64,000 bases of DNA, from positions 310,001 through 374,000 of the forward strand of contig NZ_JAFEMV010000002.1 in the NCBI RefSeq assembly GCF_016892605.1, read 5' to 3'. Numbering within the stretch: the first letter of the stretch is position 1; every line of letters begins with the position of its first letter. Source of the DNA: Desemzia sp. RIT 804. Its GTDB lineage: Bacteria; Bacillota; Bacilli; Lactobacillales; Carnobacteriaceae. The translations under genes and the position numbers were made by a program. The notes under the pieces were generated by a model. That model did not search any database. It was not told where the DNA came from and saw only the letters and a list, made by a program, of their open reading frames with translations. Positions 8,909-17,963 of the stretch are shown here, piece after piece.

Positions 8909-10807
8909 TTATTTAAGATCCAAAGCTGAATCTTCATTCTCTACTGTTTTTCTCCATAATCCAAGAATTACAGCGGCTACTACCATTCCAATTACAATTG
9001 ATAAGACAAACAAACCAATATGATTAGATAACCCAGCTACAAATAATCCTCCGTGAGGTGCTGGTACTGTCACATTCCAGAATTGCGTCAGTCCACCTGC
9101 AACAGCAGAACCTACTACTGAAGAACCAATCACGCGCATTGGATCAGCTGCAGCAAATGGAATAGCTCCTTCAGTAATGAATGAAATCCCCATTACATAA
9201 TTGGATAGAGCTGATTTTCTTTCATCTGCATTGAATTTGTTTTTAAATAGCGTACTTGCTAAAGCGATAGCTAATGGTGGAACCATTCCACCTGCCATAA
9301 CAGCGGCCATCAAACTTCCGTCACCTGTATCTGTAAAAATACCAATAGAAAACGCGTATGCTGCTTTATTGAATGGACCACCCATATCGATAGACATCAT
9401 TCCACCTAATAGCGCTCCTAATAAAACTGCATTTCCAGTTCCCAGATTTTCCAAGAAACTGATCATCGCTGTGTTGATCGAACCAAATATCGGTCCTACA
9501 ATGAAATACATCAATAATCCAATAAGCAATAAACCAAGTACTGGGAACAATAAGATTGATTTGATACCTTCTAATGACTTAGGCAGATTACGCAAACCTT
9601 TTTGCAACCCGATCATCAAGTATCCCGCTAAGAAACCGGCTACTAAACCACCCAAGAATCCAGCATTACTCGATACAGCCATTACTCCACCAACCATACC
9701 TGGCATCAACGCCGGACGGTCACCGATACTAAGAGCAATATAACCAGCTAAGATAGGGATCAAGAAACCAAAAGCATGGTTACCGATAGAGTTTAAAAAT
9801 AGGAATATTTCACTATCATTACCCAAAGTATTTTCAAATAAGAAAGACAGTCCCATTAAGATCCCGCCACCAACTACGAAAGGCAGCATATGAGAAATTC
9901 CGTTCATTAAGTCTTTATAAACGCGGTTCCATACAGAACCATTTTCTCCGTCGTCTACAGATGAGTCAGCTTTTTTTCCGCCTGATGAGTAGATTGGTGC
10001 TTGTTTGTTGATCGCTTTTGTGATCAATTCTTCTGTTTTACGAATTCCGTCGCTTACCGGACGTTGCAATACTGGTTTTCCATCAAAACGAGCCATTTCA
10101 ACTTGTTTGTCTGCTGCTACTATAACTCCGACAGAACGTTCGATGTCTTGAGTCGTTAGGCGGTTTTTGATTCCACCGCTTCCGTTTGTTTCTACTTTGA
10201 TGTCTACGCCCATTTCAGCTGCTTTCTTTTTCAAAGCATCCTCAGCCATAAACGTATGTGCTATACCTGTAGGACAAGCTGTTACAGCTACAACATATGG
10301 TCTTTCCTCAGCAACTGGTGATGAAGTTTCCTCTACTGTACTTGATTCTTCCACTTCTTCTGCTGCTGTAAAAAGTTCTCGAACTTCGTCAGCAGTCGTA
10401 GTTTTTTTCAACGACTCCACAAAATCTGGACGGATCAATAAGCGAGAAAGATTTGCCAATGCTTCTAAATGGACGTCATTAGCGCCTTCAGGAGCAGCGA
10501 TCATAAAGAATAGATAAGCTGGCTGTCCGTCTAGTGAATTGTAATCAATTCCGCTAGTGCTTTTAGCAAATAAAACCGTTGCTTCTTTTACAGCTTTATT
10601 TTTTGCATGAGGCATTGCGATCCCATCTCCAAGACCTGTTGAAGAAAGTTTCTCTCTATTTAAGATCCCTTCTTTAAAGGTTTCTACATCACTGATACGA
10701 TCGTGCTGCTTTAAATTGGCAACCATCTCATCAATAGCTGCTTCTTTCGTTTGTGCTTTTAAATCCATGATCATGACGTCTTTGATTAAAATGTCATTTA
10801 TGTTCAT
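8909..10807 (-). CDS. fruA: PTS fructose transporter, fused IIA-IIB-IIC
   Basis: A 632-residue three-domain permease. Residues 1-145 are the IIA domain with phospho-His67 in GIAMPHAKN. About 170-270 is the IIB domain with the phospho-Cys in VTACPTGIAHTFMA. About 295-620 is the membrane IIC domain, with GGGILMGLSFLFE and PFNKAAYAFSIGI segments. It takes up fructose and releases fructose-1-phosphate inside the cell. It is the last gene of fruR-fruK-fruA, 26 bases after fruK, and is followed by a strong terminator. The order and the product of the preceding kinase support fructose as substrate. Confidence 0.95.
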   Translation of the reverse strand: MNINDILIKDVMIMDLKAQTKEAAIDEMVANLKQHDRISDVETFKEGILNREKLSSTGLGDGIAMPHAKNKAVKEATVLFAKSTSGIDYNSLDGQPAYLFFMIAAPEGANDVHLEALANLSRLLIRPDFVESLKKTTTADEVRELFTAAEEVEESSTVEETSSPVAEERPYVVAVTACPTGIAHTFMAEDALKKKAAEMGVDIKVETNGSGGIKNRLTTQDIERSVGVIVAADKQVEMARFDGKPVLQRPVSDGIRKTEELITKAINKQAPIYSSGGKKADSSVDDGENGSVWNRVYKDLMNGISHMLPFVVGGGILMGLSFLFENTLGNDSEIFLFLNSIGNHAFGFLIPILAGYIALSIGDRPALMPGMVGGVMAVSSNAGFLGGLVAGFLAGYLMIGLQKGLRNLPKSLEGIKSILLFPVLGLLLIGLLMYFIVGPIFGSINTAMISFLENLGTGNAVLLGALLGGMMSIDMGGPFNKAAYAFSIGIFTDTGDGSLMAAVMAGGMVPPLAIALASTLFKNKFNADERKSALSNYVMGISFITEGAIPFAAADPMRVIGSSVVGSAVAGGLTQFWNVTVPAPHGGLFVAGLSNHIGLFVLSIVIGMVVAAVILGLWRKTVENEDSALDLK

Positions 10808-10833
10808 ACAAAATTCCTCCTATTAGAATTCGG

Positions 10834-11748
10834 TTAATCGATTTTAGAAATTTCCACTTGATTTATTAATGATTCGATTTCTTTTTTTGTGGCTAAGTCA
10901 TCTGAAAAAGCTGTTGCGCTTCCTGTAGCGACACTTTTCTTAAATGCTTCTACTGGATTACTTGTTTCTACCAACGTCCCAATAAATCCTGCGATCATAG
11001 AATCACCAGCACCTACTGAATTCTTTACTTTCCCTTTAGGTACGGTTGCTTGATAAGCGTCTGTCTCCGTAAAGAATAATGCTCCGTCTCCAGCCATGGA
11101 AATCACTGCATACTTCGCTCCCATAGAAATGAGTTTTTTACCATAAGGAATGATGTCTTCAATTGAATGGAAAGCCGTTCCAAATAAATCTGCTAATTCA
11201 TGATGATTTGGTTTTACTAATAGCGGTTTAGAACCAATCGCACTCAGTAATTCTTTTCCCGTTGTATCAATAATAAATTCTGCTCCCACAGAAGTGATTT
11301 TCTCAATCATTTGTTGATAAAAATCTTCTGGAAGTGTCGGCGGTTTATTTCCTGACAATACAACCACATCTTCTGAAGTCAATAAGTCCATTTGGTTCAA
11401 TAGTTTTCCAGCTTCTTCTTGAGAAACAGCTGGTCCTGCAGCATTGATTTCTGTTTCAACATCTGCTTTTACTTTGACATTGATTCGTGTATCTTGTTCG
11501 ATCTCCACAAAATCCGTTTGAACAGCTTCATGTTCTAACCAATCTGCAATGAATTTGCCTGTAAAGCCTCCTAGGAAACCTAAAGCAGTCGTCGTATGCC
11601 CTAAATTATTCAATACACGCGAGACATTGATGCCTTTTCCTCCAGGTAGTTTGATGTCTTTTTCCATACGATTCAAATCTCCCAATTGTAGAGAAGGAAT
11701 ATGGACAATGTAATCAATCGATGGATTTAGTGTTACTGTGTAAATCAT
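10834..11748 (-). CDS. fruK: 1-phosphofructokinase
   Basis: A 304-residue PfkB-family sugar kinase. It has the N-terminal TVTLNPSIDYIVH, the substrate-binding GGKGINVSRVLNNLG (about 37-51) and the C-terminal active-site motif NSVGAGDSMIAGFIG (about 240-254) with catalytic Asp. It phosphorylates fructose-1-phosphate from FruA to fructose-1,6-bisphosphate. The gene overlaps the end of fruR by 35 bases; GGAGG precedes ATG at 11748. Confidence 0.94.
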   Translation of the reverse strand: MIYTVTLNPSIDYIVHIPSLQLGDLNRMEKDIKLPGGKGINVSRVLNNLGHTTTALGFLGGFTGKFIADWLEHEAVQTDFVEIEQDTRINVKVKADVETEINAAGPAVSQEEAGKLLNQMDLLTSEDVVVLSGNKPPTLPEDFYQQMIEKITSVGAEFIIDTTGKELLSAIGSKPLLVKPNHHELADLFGTAFHSIEDIIPYGKKLISMGAKYAVISMAGDGALFFTETDAYQATVPKGKVKNSVGAGDSMIAGFIGTLVETSNPVEAFKKSVATGSATAFSDDLATKKEIESLINQVEISKID

Positions 11749-12496
11749 GTTTTACCTCCATTATTGTTGCGGCTTCAAAATAAGTTTTATTTTCTTGATG
11801 GTCGAGTTCATTAGTAAGAATCGTTGCGCTATCAATGTTTTCAACTTTCACAAAAGTAACTTTGTTGAATTTACTTTTGTCTACCAGAATAAAGACTTTA
11901 GCACTATTTTTAATTGCTTGTTGCTTTATGGCTGCTTCTTCCGGATCAGGCGTTGTAAATCCATACTCAAGATCGACACCATTCATCCCTAAAAACACTT
12001 TATTAAAATGGTATTGGCTCAATTGAGCAGAACCTATAGTACCCACGACTGCTTTAGTCGTATTTTTCAATACTCCTCCAATCAGTACGATCTCATTACC
12101 TTGATCAGCTAGTAAATGAGCGTGTTGTACAGCATTAGTGACGATACGAATATTTTTGTGCTTCAAAAAAGGAATCATGTATAGTGTGGTCGTACCAGCA
12201 TCTAAGAAAATCGTATCGCCGTCATTCACTAAAGAGGCTGCACATTCAGCGATTTCTTTTTTTTCTTGAGTGTTTTTGGATGTTTTTTCAGTAACAGGAA
12301 TCTCTCTTTCAACTTCATAGACTCGTTTTGCTCCGCCGTGGACTCGTACCAACAACCCTTGTTCTTCAAGAGCGTCTAAGTCACGTCTAAGAGTGGATTC
12401 GGAACAGTTCATTTCTTTGATCAATTCTTGAGACTTCACTAGTCCTTGTTGAGTGATTTTTTCTAATATAAATTTATAGCGTTCATCAGTTAACAT
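11714..12496 (-). CDS. fruR: DeoR-family repressor of the fructose operon
   Basis: A 260-residue regulator. The N-terminal winged helix-turn-helix contains NCSESTLRRDLDALEEQG (about 29-46). The C-terminal sugar-phosphate sensor domain contains FLDAGTTTLYMIPFL and LIGGVLKNTTKAVVG. In other lactic bacteria FruR represses fruRKA and is relieved by fructose-1-phosphate. It is the first gene of the operon. ATG at 12496 follows GGGAGG with a predicted 15-base leader. Confidence 0.92.
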   Translation of the reverse strand: MLTDERYKFILEKITQQGLVKSQELIKEMNCSESTLRRDLDALEEQGLLVRVHGGAKRVYEVEREIPVTEKTSKNTQEKKEIAECAASLVNDGDTIFLDAGTTTLYMIPFLKHKNIRIVTNAVQHAHLLADQGNEIVLIGGVLKNTTKAVVGTIGSAQLSQYHFNKVFLGMNGVDLEYGFTTPDPEEAAIKQQAIKNSAKVFILVDKSKFNKVTFVKVENIDSATILTNELDHQENKTYFEAATIMEVKHDLHSNTKSID

Positions 12497-12517
12497 GGCT
12501 AACCTCCCACGAACAAC

Positions 12518-12546
12518 ATTTTACCACCAATAACGTTCAAAAACAA
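12518..12546 (-). promoter_or_regulatory. Promoter of the fruRKA operon
   Basis: TTGTTT (12541-12546), 17-base spacer, TAAAAT (12518-12523) on the minus strand. Just upstream, TGAAAACGTGATTA (12554-12567) resembles a catabolite-response element with two mismatches; AAAACG/CGTT motifs recur around it and could be FruR sites. The promoter call is firm, the operator calls are weak. Confidence 0.65.
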
Positions 12547-12623
12547 TCATTTTTAATCACGTTTTCATTTTACAGAAAACGATTTAAATCCCTCTATTCC
12601 AACAAGTATAGTAGGTTCGATTT

Positions 12624-12652
12624 TTGACAATTTAGAGAGAGAACGGTATATT
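12624..12652 (+). promoter_or_regulatory. Promoter of mgtC-like gene
   Basis: Perfect TTGACA (12624-12629), 17-base spacer, TATATT (12647-12652). A leader of about 60 bases follows. It holds hairpin GGTAT / ATACC and a second hairpin, ATCCCTTT / AAAGGAT, that covers the AAAGGA ribosome site before ATG 12718. Confidence 0.75.
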
Positions 12653-12717
12653 TGGATGAAGAGGTATTTTATCAGTTGATACCTTCCTATTAATCCCTTT
12701 ATGAAAGGATTTTTCTC

Positions 12718-13422
12718 ATGTATGAATTAAGTAATATTGAAATTTTTCTTCGAATTGGTGTAGCTATTATTTGCGGAAGTGCCATCGGACTTGAACGTGA
12801 AGTCAAAGGGCATGATGCTGGTTTACGAACACATATGTTGGTTAGTGTGGGTTCTGCCATTATTGCTATGGTTCAGGTAAAAGCTAGTTACGAAATCATC
12901 AAAATGATCATGGACAATCCTGATTTAGCTAGTGTATTGACGACCGATTTTATTCGTTTGACCGCTCAAATCGTCAGCGGGATTGGGTTCTTAGGTGCAG
13001 GAACTATTATTGTAACTAAAAGAAATGTGTCAGGACTAACAACGGCAGCATCTATTTGGGCTATTGCCGGGATTGGCATCGCTGTTGGGATGGGCTATTA
13101 CTTTTTAGCGATTGTCAGTACAGTTGCTGTTTTAGCTGTATTAAGAATCATCAAACGATTATTCGGGGCCCCGAATGTTCGCTTGATCAATATCAAATAT
13201 ACTGGTAAAGAAACTCAAATTGCTCTGAAAGATTATTTTGTTGAGCATAATATAAAGGTTTTCAGTGAAGAATACAGTTTAGATTTTAGTAAAGATGATC
13301 TTCCTACTTATTCGAATTATTACAGTATTGGATTGGCGGATGAACGTTTTATGTCTCAATTGATCAATGATATCATTGATATTGAGAATGTCCATCACAT
13401 CAGTACTTTAAAAGAAAAATAA
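12718..13422 (+). CDS. MgtC/SapB family membrane protein
   Basis: A 234-residue protein. The first about 145 residues are the MgtC domain, with IGLEREVKGHDAGLRTHMLVSVGSA (about 24-48) and SGIGFLGAGTIIV (about 88-100) and four to five membrane segments. The C-terminal about 80 residues are a soluble ACT-like tail. MgtC proteins help growth at low Mg2+ and modulate F-ATPase in enterobacteria; the role in Firmicutes is less clear. The gene has its own promoter, structured leader and terminator. Confidence 0.88.
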   Translation: MYELSNIEIFLRIGVAIICGSAIGLEREVKGHDAGLRTHMLVSVGSAIIAMVQVKASYEIIKMIMDNPDLASVLTTDFIRLTAQIVSGIGFLGAGTIIVTKRNVSGLTTAASIWAIAGIGIAVGMGYYFLAIVSTVAVLAVLRIIKRLFGAPNVRLINIKYTGKETQIALKDYFVEHNIKVFSEEYSLDFSKDDLPTYSNYYSIGLADERFMSQLINDIIDIENVHHISTLKEK

Positions 13423-13446
13423 TTAATTTCCCTGATTAGTTAAAAT

Positions 13447-13495
13447 AAAAGCAGCCCTTGAAAAAAATTACTTTTCAAGAGGGCTGCTTTTTATT
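13447..13495. terminator. Bidirectional terminator between mgtC and yfhO
   Basis: Long hairpin AAAAGCAGCCCTTGAAAA / TTTTCAAGAGGGCTGCTTTT (13447-13491) with flanking A and T runs, serving both convergent genes. Confidence 0.88.
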
Positions 13496-13503
13496 TTATT
13501 GAT

Positions 13504-16260
13504 TTACATTCTTTTTTTCTTTCTCCATCTCAACCATTCAAATCCATACAATACAAAACCTATTACACTAACTGTCATACCAAGTTTTAAGAATGGAGTT
13601 TGGTAAATGAATTCCACTTGTGATTCTCCAGCTTCTAGCGGAATACCGATAAAGCCGTAATTTACTTTAACTGGCTCTACCTCTTCGCCATTGACTGTTG
13701 CTGACCACCCTATTGAGTAAGGTATCGAAGTTACTAGCACTGTATCTTTCTCTTGCGTGATTGAACCCGCAATGTATTCATTCTCAAACACCGTCACATT
13801 TAATTGGTTTTCTCTTTTTTCAGCTACTTTTTCATCGTAGTTTTCGTCTATCGGCAGGGCGTAAATCGTAATATTTTTTAAATCATACGTTCCAAGTTTC
13901 TCAAATTGAAGAGTAAGTGTATTTGAGTCTTCTCCCGTTTGATATCCTAGATTAAACAGCATTTTTTTCCGATGAATGTATGAGCTGAAACTTAGCTTAT
14001 CGGATTGATGAATGATTTTATTCCGTCCATTGAAGGTAACTGTTGTATTAAAACCTGTATTCTCTCTTTTAAACGTTTGATTAGATTTAGGTTCAAAGTC
14101 AAGCCCTTCTAATTGAACATAAACTTCTGTATTTTGGATTTCTGCTACATCTTCTATTTCAATCAGCAATTTTCCATCACTATCTTGAACCACTACTTGT
14201 TCGTCTTCAATGGTTACCTTTTCTTTGTCCTCACTTCGGATTGTGTACTCAACTTTTTTTGTGGCTAACTCTCCTTCAAATGAAGTAAGTCGATCTAATT
14301 CCAACTCACTTGCATCTGCTGTGAAGCCTTCAGCTAAATACTCTTCTTTTTCTACTGGATTCAGCAACTCGAATTCAGCATTATCCATCACTACCGAATT
14401 TGCATAAGCAAACGGGTAAGCTTGCTCTGTTTCGGCAACTAAATGTCCATTTTCCCCTTCAGAACGATAAACCACTTCATATCCATATGGCAAATACTGT
14501 TCATTTTTAACAGCCGTAACGATATACTGTACACCTAACAGATGATTAGCAATTCGTCGATCATCCAGACCATTTCGTACGGGTTGAATCAACTGAAACG
14601 AGCCGATCTCCAACTGCCGGGAAAACTGGGCTACTGAACCATTAGTGATCGATAAATACGAGGTCATACCCATTCGTTCCAAATAAATCATGTGATTCCG
14701 GATATGATTGTCTTTTGCTGTTAATCCTATACGGAAAATATCCTCTTCTGACACAGGAGGTATTTGCTCTTCCACTCCATCAAATACTTGCTCATATTGG
14801 GCATCAGCTGTTCCATATGGCAATAGCGCCGCCATTTTGTTTTGTCCAAAAGGATAATAGTATTCTTGAGCATTGTATACGACATTTCCTATTATGGATA
14901 ATAGAATCACTGCAGAAGCTACTTTATTCCATGTTGGAGACCACTTTTCATTTTCTCGCACTTTAGCCGCTAAAGTGATGGCTCCTAATACTATCAAAGC
15001 AGCTACTAGAGGCAGCGTTCGAGCAAGTGAAAAGCCAACGATGATTTGTGGAATAAAAGCAATTATTCCGAAAAAGACAACACCAACGACCATTGCTTTA
15101 CGATCTTTTTTAGTCCACTCAAATCGGCGTTGGTAAAAACGGGCCACTGCTATTCCTAATAATAAAGGAATCACAAATGTCCAACGGTTGTAAGGTCCTG
15201 AAAACCCGTTCATAATAGAGCCGAATATGGGGAACAAGAGCATCACAAAAAATAAGCTCAGCATAAAAGGAATAGCCCCAAATATTTTCCGACGTACAAA
15301 CATTAACGGAATTACCAGCATCACTATTCCAGCAAAGCCTAAAACCGTCCACAAGTAACTTTCCGAAATAAATACATTTGCAAAGAGCGATACATAGTAT
15401 TGCAGCGGGTATAACTTCATTCCACTGCCAAATTCTCCCGGCTCTCTTGACGACTGAAGGAATCCCCAGATGACTGGAAATAAAACTACTGCAGACATGC
15501 AGACACCGATCAAATAATAAGACAATGTTTTCCAAAAGTACTGTCCGAGTTGTTTGATACTTTTCCCCAGTTCAAAATAACGGAAAATCGCATAAATAAA
15601 TATCAATACCGTTAACTTATAGAAAAAGTAAAAATTGCTGGTTGCACTAATGAAAACAACAGCTGCAAATAACAATGCTGATTCATTGCGCAATATTTTT
15701 TCCACCCCTAAACACATCAGCGGAAGGAACAGCATCGGCATCAAAAAGAAAGGATGTCTAGTAGCATTTAGTGTCACGTAATGGGCAAATGTATAAACAA
15801 AAGCTCCTGCCAATAGACCTGATCCTTGTACACCCATTTTTCGTGCATAGAAAATAAATGCTAAACCAATGCAATAGATCCTTAAAATAATCAAAAAATG
15901 AAAAGCAAATTCCATCATACTGGGAGGAAATAATAGTCCTAAATAAACAAATGGATCTCCTACAACATAATAACCATAGGAAATGATAACGTCCGCACCT
16001 AATCCAATCGTCCAATCCCAATTTTGAAATCCAGCCGATGGATGCTGTAAAAATTCCTGCCACATCCCTACATAATCTTTAAACAACAAATAATGTTGAG
16101 TAAATCCATCGCTCTCCCAAATAAAGGAAGTCCCACTTACTACAAAGTATCCATAAATCAATACTATCGTTACTATAAATAAAAGAGAATACCACAAAAA
16201 ATATCTTGAGGTATTCTTTTGCTTGCTACGTTCAATTTGTTCCATAAAGCCAATCACCAA
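13504..16260 (-). CDS. yfhO: YfhO-family membrane glycosyltransferase
   Basis: A 918-residue protein with about 12-13 membrane segments in the first 460 residues, a large outside domain (about 465-880) and a last membrane helix followed by the basic tail WLRWRKKKRM. GSGMKLYPLQYYVSLFANVF and the layout fit YfhO (GT-C type). In B. subtilis and Listeria, YfhO/GtlB moves a sugar from undecaprenyl phosphate onto lipoteichoic acid outside the membrane. It lies downstream of gtrA and csbB in one operon, completing a three-part system. Start choice is uncertain: TTG 16260, GTG 16257 and ATG 16245 are all in frame. Confidence 0.85.
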   Translation of the reverse strand: MVIGFMEQIERSKQKNTSRYFLWYSLLFIVTIVLIYGYFVVSGTSFIWESDGFTQHYLLFKDYVGMWQEFLQHPSAGFQNWDWTIGLGADVIISYGYYVVGDPFVYLGLLFPPSMMEFAFHFLIILRIYCIGLAFIFYARKMGVQGSGLLAGAFVYTFAHYVTLNATRHPFFLMPMLFLPLMCLGVEKILRNESALLFAAVVFISATSNFYFFYKLTVLIFIYAIFRYFELGKSIKQLGQYFWKTLSYYLIGVCMSAVVLFPVIWGFLQSSREPGEFGSGMKLYPLQYYVSLFANVFISESYLWTVLGFAGIVMLVIPLMFVRRKIFGAIPFMLSLFFVMLLFPIFGSIMNGFSGPYNRWTFVIPLLLGIAVARFYQRRFEWTKKDRKAMVVGVVFFGIIAFIPQIIVGFSLARTLPLVAALIVLGAITLAAKVRENEKWSPTWNKVASAVILLSIIGNVVYNAQEYYYPFGQNKMAALLPYGTADAQYEQVFDGVEEQIPPVSEEDIFRIGLTAKDNHIRNHMIYLERMGMTSYLSITNGSVAQFSRQLEIGSFQLIQPVRNGLDDRRIANHLLGVQYIVTAVKNEQYLPYGYEVVYRSEGENGHLVAETEQAYPFAYANSVVMDNAEFELLNPVEKEEYLAEGFTADASELELDRLTSFEGELATKKVEYTIRSEDKEKVTIEDEQVVVQDSDGKLLIEIEDVAEIQNTEVYVQLEGLDFEPKSNQTFKRENTGFNTTVTFNGRNKIIHQSDKLSFSSYIHRKKMLFNLGYQTGEDSNTLTLQFEKLGTYDLKNITIYALPIDENYDEKVAEKRENQLNVTVFENEYIAGSITQEKDTVLVTSIPYSIGWSATVNGEEVEPVKVNYGFIGIPLEAGESQVEFIYQTPFLKLGMTVSVIGFVLYGFEWLRWRKKKRM

Positions 16261-16292
16261 TCTCTTTCTTACTTAGTATTTTTTCAGTGGTA

Positions 16293-16703
16293 TTACTTCT
16301 TAAAGACAAAAAATTTACTGAAAAAATAATTCAGTACGACCACAATAAATTGGGTAGCTATTTTAGCAATATTCGTGTCGAACGAAATGAAATCAACCAG
16401 TATCCACATACTTAACATATCAAATACGCCAGAAACAGCCCTAAATCCACAAAATAAAATAAATTCTTTCAGCCAGCTTTGAACGTTTTCTGACGTTGAT
16501 TTAAACACATATTTTTTATTGGTAAAAAAAGCAAATAGTATCGAAAGAACAATGGCTACTGCATTCGCAATGAGATATTGCACACCTAAAACAGTATCCA
16601 TTAGATAAAACACAACAATATTGACCAATGTAGTCAATACACCAAAAACCAAATAAATAATTGCTTCTTCATATTTAAAAAACATTTTTTTTAAGAATTC
16701 CAT
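16293..16703 (-). CDS. GtrA-family membrane protein, probable lipid-linked sugar flippase
   Basis: A 136-residue protein with four membrane segments, the basic motif FFTNKKYVFKS (about 59-69) after helix 2 and a FVVVLNYFFSKFFVFKK-like end, all typical of GtrA/GtcA. These are thought to flip undecaprenyl-phosphate-linked sugars across the membrane. It overlaps the 3' end of the GT2 gene by 13 bases, so the two are coupled, and yfhO follows after 32 bases. Confidence 0.88.
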   Translation of the reverse strand: MEFLKKMFFKYEEAIIYLVFGVLTTLVNIVVFYLMDTVLGVQYLIANAVAIVLSILFAFFTNKKYVFKSTSENVQSWLKEFILFCGFRAVSGVFDMLSMWILVDFISFDTNIAKIATQFIVVVLNYFFSKFFVFKK

Positions 16704-17704
16704 TTATCATGACCAACGCTTTCTATCTTTTCTTGTTCTGTTTGTTTGCTAGTCATCTCTTTTGAACGTTTTTTCTTTTCTTCCGAAGTTTCTTGGACAA
16801 AATAAAGCGGCCGTCCTTTTGTTTCCACAAATACTCGTCCTAAATATTCCCCAATAACTCCCAGTGAGATCAATTGAATTCCACCTAAGAAGAAAATTCC
16901 AGCAATCATAGAAGGGTACCCTGCCACTGCGTTGCCAAAGAAAATAGTTCGCATGATTTCAATAAACAAATAAATAAAGCCGAGTACTGAAATGACCACT
17001 CCCACAATAGACCAGACTTTTAAGGGCAGTGTACTATACGATGTGACACCATTGATCGCAAGAGTCACCAATGAACTGAACTTCCATTTTGTCTCTCCGC
17101 CTGCTCTAGGATCTGCATCAAAAGTGATTTCTTTCTTTTTGAATCCGATCCAATTGTACATTCCTTTAGTGTAACGAGAATGTTCTCTCAACTGAGACAA
17201 GGCTTCGATACATTTTTTATCTAACAAACGAAAATCTCCGGCATCTGGAATGATTTCCTCTTTAGATACTTTTTGCAATAAATTATAGTACGCTTTTGAA
17301 GTCAGCTTCTTAAGCTTACCTTCTCCTTCACGTTTTTTACGAATAGCATAAACATCATCATACCCTTGTTCCCACCAATAAATCATCTCTTCGATGGCAT
17401 CAGGCGGGTGTTGCAGATCAGCATCCATAATAATCATGGCATCTCCGCTCGCATAATCAAACCCTGCTGACATTGCGACTTCTTTCCCAAAATTTCGTGA
17501 AAGATCAACGTATTCTACACGTGAATCCTTCTCTTTCAATTGTTTAACGATTTCCAGCGTGCGATCTTTACTGCCATCATTCACAAAAAGAAACTCGAAC
17601 TGATAATTAGTTAATCGATTGCAAACAGCGACTAACACACTATACATCTGCTCAAGAACCTCTTCTTCATTGTATGCTGGAACTAAAATTGTAATAGTTT
17701 TCAT
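16691..17704 (-). CDS. csbB: GT2 undecaprenyl-phosphate glycosyltransferase (CsbB type)
   Basis: A 337-residue enzyme. The N-terminal GT2 domain has ITILVPAYNEEEVLEQMY, IMDADLQHPPD (metal-binding DxD, about 92-102), a GDFRLLDK motif and an RYTKGMYNWIGF stretch. Two membrane helices follow (about 228-250 and 262-290), then a charged tail. CsbB-like enzymes load a sugar, often GlcNAc, glucose or galactose, onto undecaprenyl phosphate on the inner face. It heads the csbB-gtrA-yfhO operon, inferred to decorate teichoic acid. The sugar is not readable from sequence. Confidence 0.88.
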   Translation of the reverse strand: MKTITILVPAYNEEEVLEQMYSVLVAVCNRLTNYQFEFLFVNDGSKDRTLEIVKQLKEKDSRVEYVDLSRNFGKEVAMSAGFDYASGDAMIIMDADLQHPPDAIEEMIYWWEQGYDDVYAIRKKREGEGKLKKLTSKAYYNLLQKVSKEEIIPDAGDFRLLDKKCIEALSQLREHSRYTKGMYNWIGFKKKEITFDADPRAGGETKWKFSSLVTLAINGVTSYSTLPLKVWSIVGVVISVLGFIYLFIEIMRTIFFGNAVAGYPSMIAGIFFLGGIQLISLGVIGEYLGRVFVETKGRPLYFVQETSEEKKKRSKEMTSKQTEQEKIESVGHDKWNS

Positions 17705-17754
17705 TGATAACTACCTTTCATTCTTTGTCTTTCTCATTTAATCTTATCCATCAA

Positions 17755-17783
17755 ATTATACCCTAGTAACATTGTGACGTCTA
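17755..17783 (-). promoter_or_regulatory. Promoter of the csbB-gtrA-yfhO operon
   Basis: TAGACG (17778-17783), 17-base spacer, TATAAT (17755-17760) on the minus strand, about 50 bases before csbB. The -35 is poor (4 of 6). No other feature was seen in 17705-17963. Confidence 0.5.
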
Positions 17784-17963
17784 TTAAAGTGCAATCCTAC
17801 TCTGTTTACTGAAATATAAAACTAGTATGTAAACAGCTGCGTTCTTTCTTTGATAGAAAATTACATTGATAATAATATAAATGAAAAGAATATTTATCTA
17901 TTGAATTATTTGACCACATTCCATGTATATGAAGAATTGTAATTTCCTGATTATCTGGCAGCA

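Noticed and set aside
9201-9743. 180-codon plus-strand open frame
   Set aside because: Antisense to the IIC domain of fruA; its composition is that of a shadow frame (many Pro, Ile, Asn).
12554-12567. cre site before fruR as a separate feature
   Set aside because: Two mismatches at defined positions; mentioned only within the promoter entry.
15119-15535. 138-codon minus-strand open frame inside yfhO
   Set aside because: Overlaps yfhO in another frame and has no ribosome site; the yfhO frame is intact across it.
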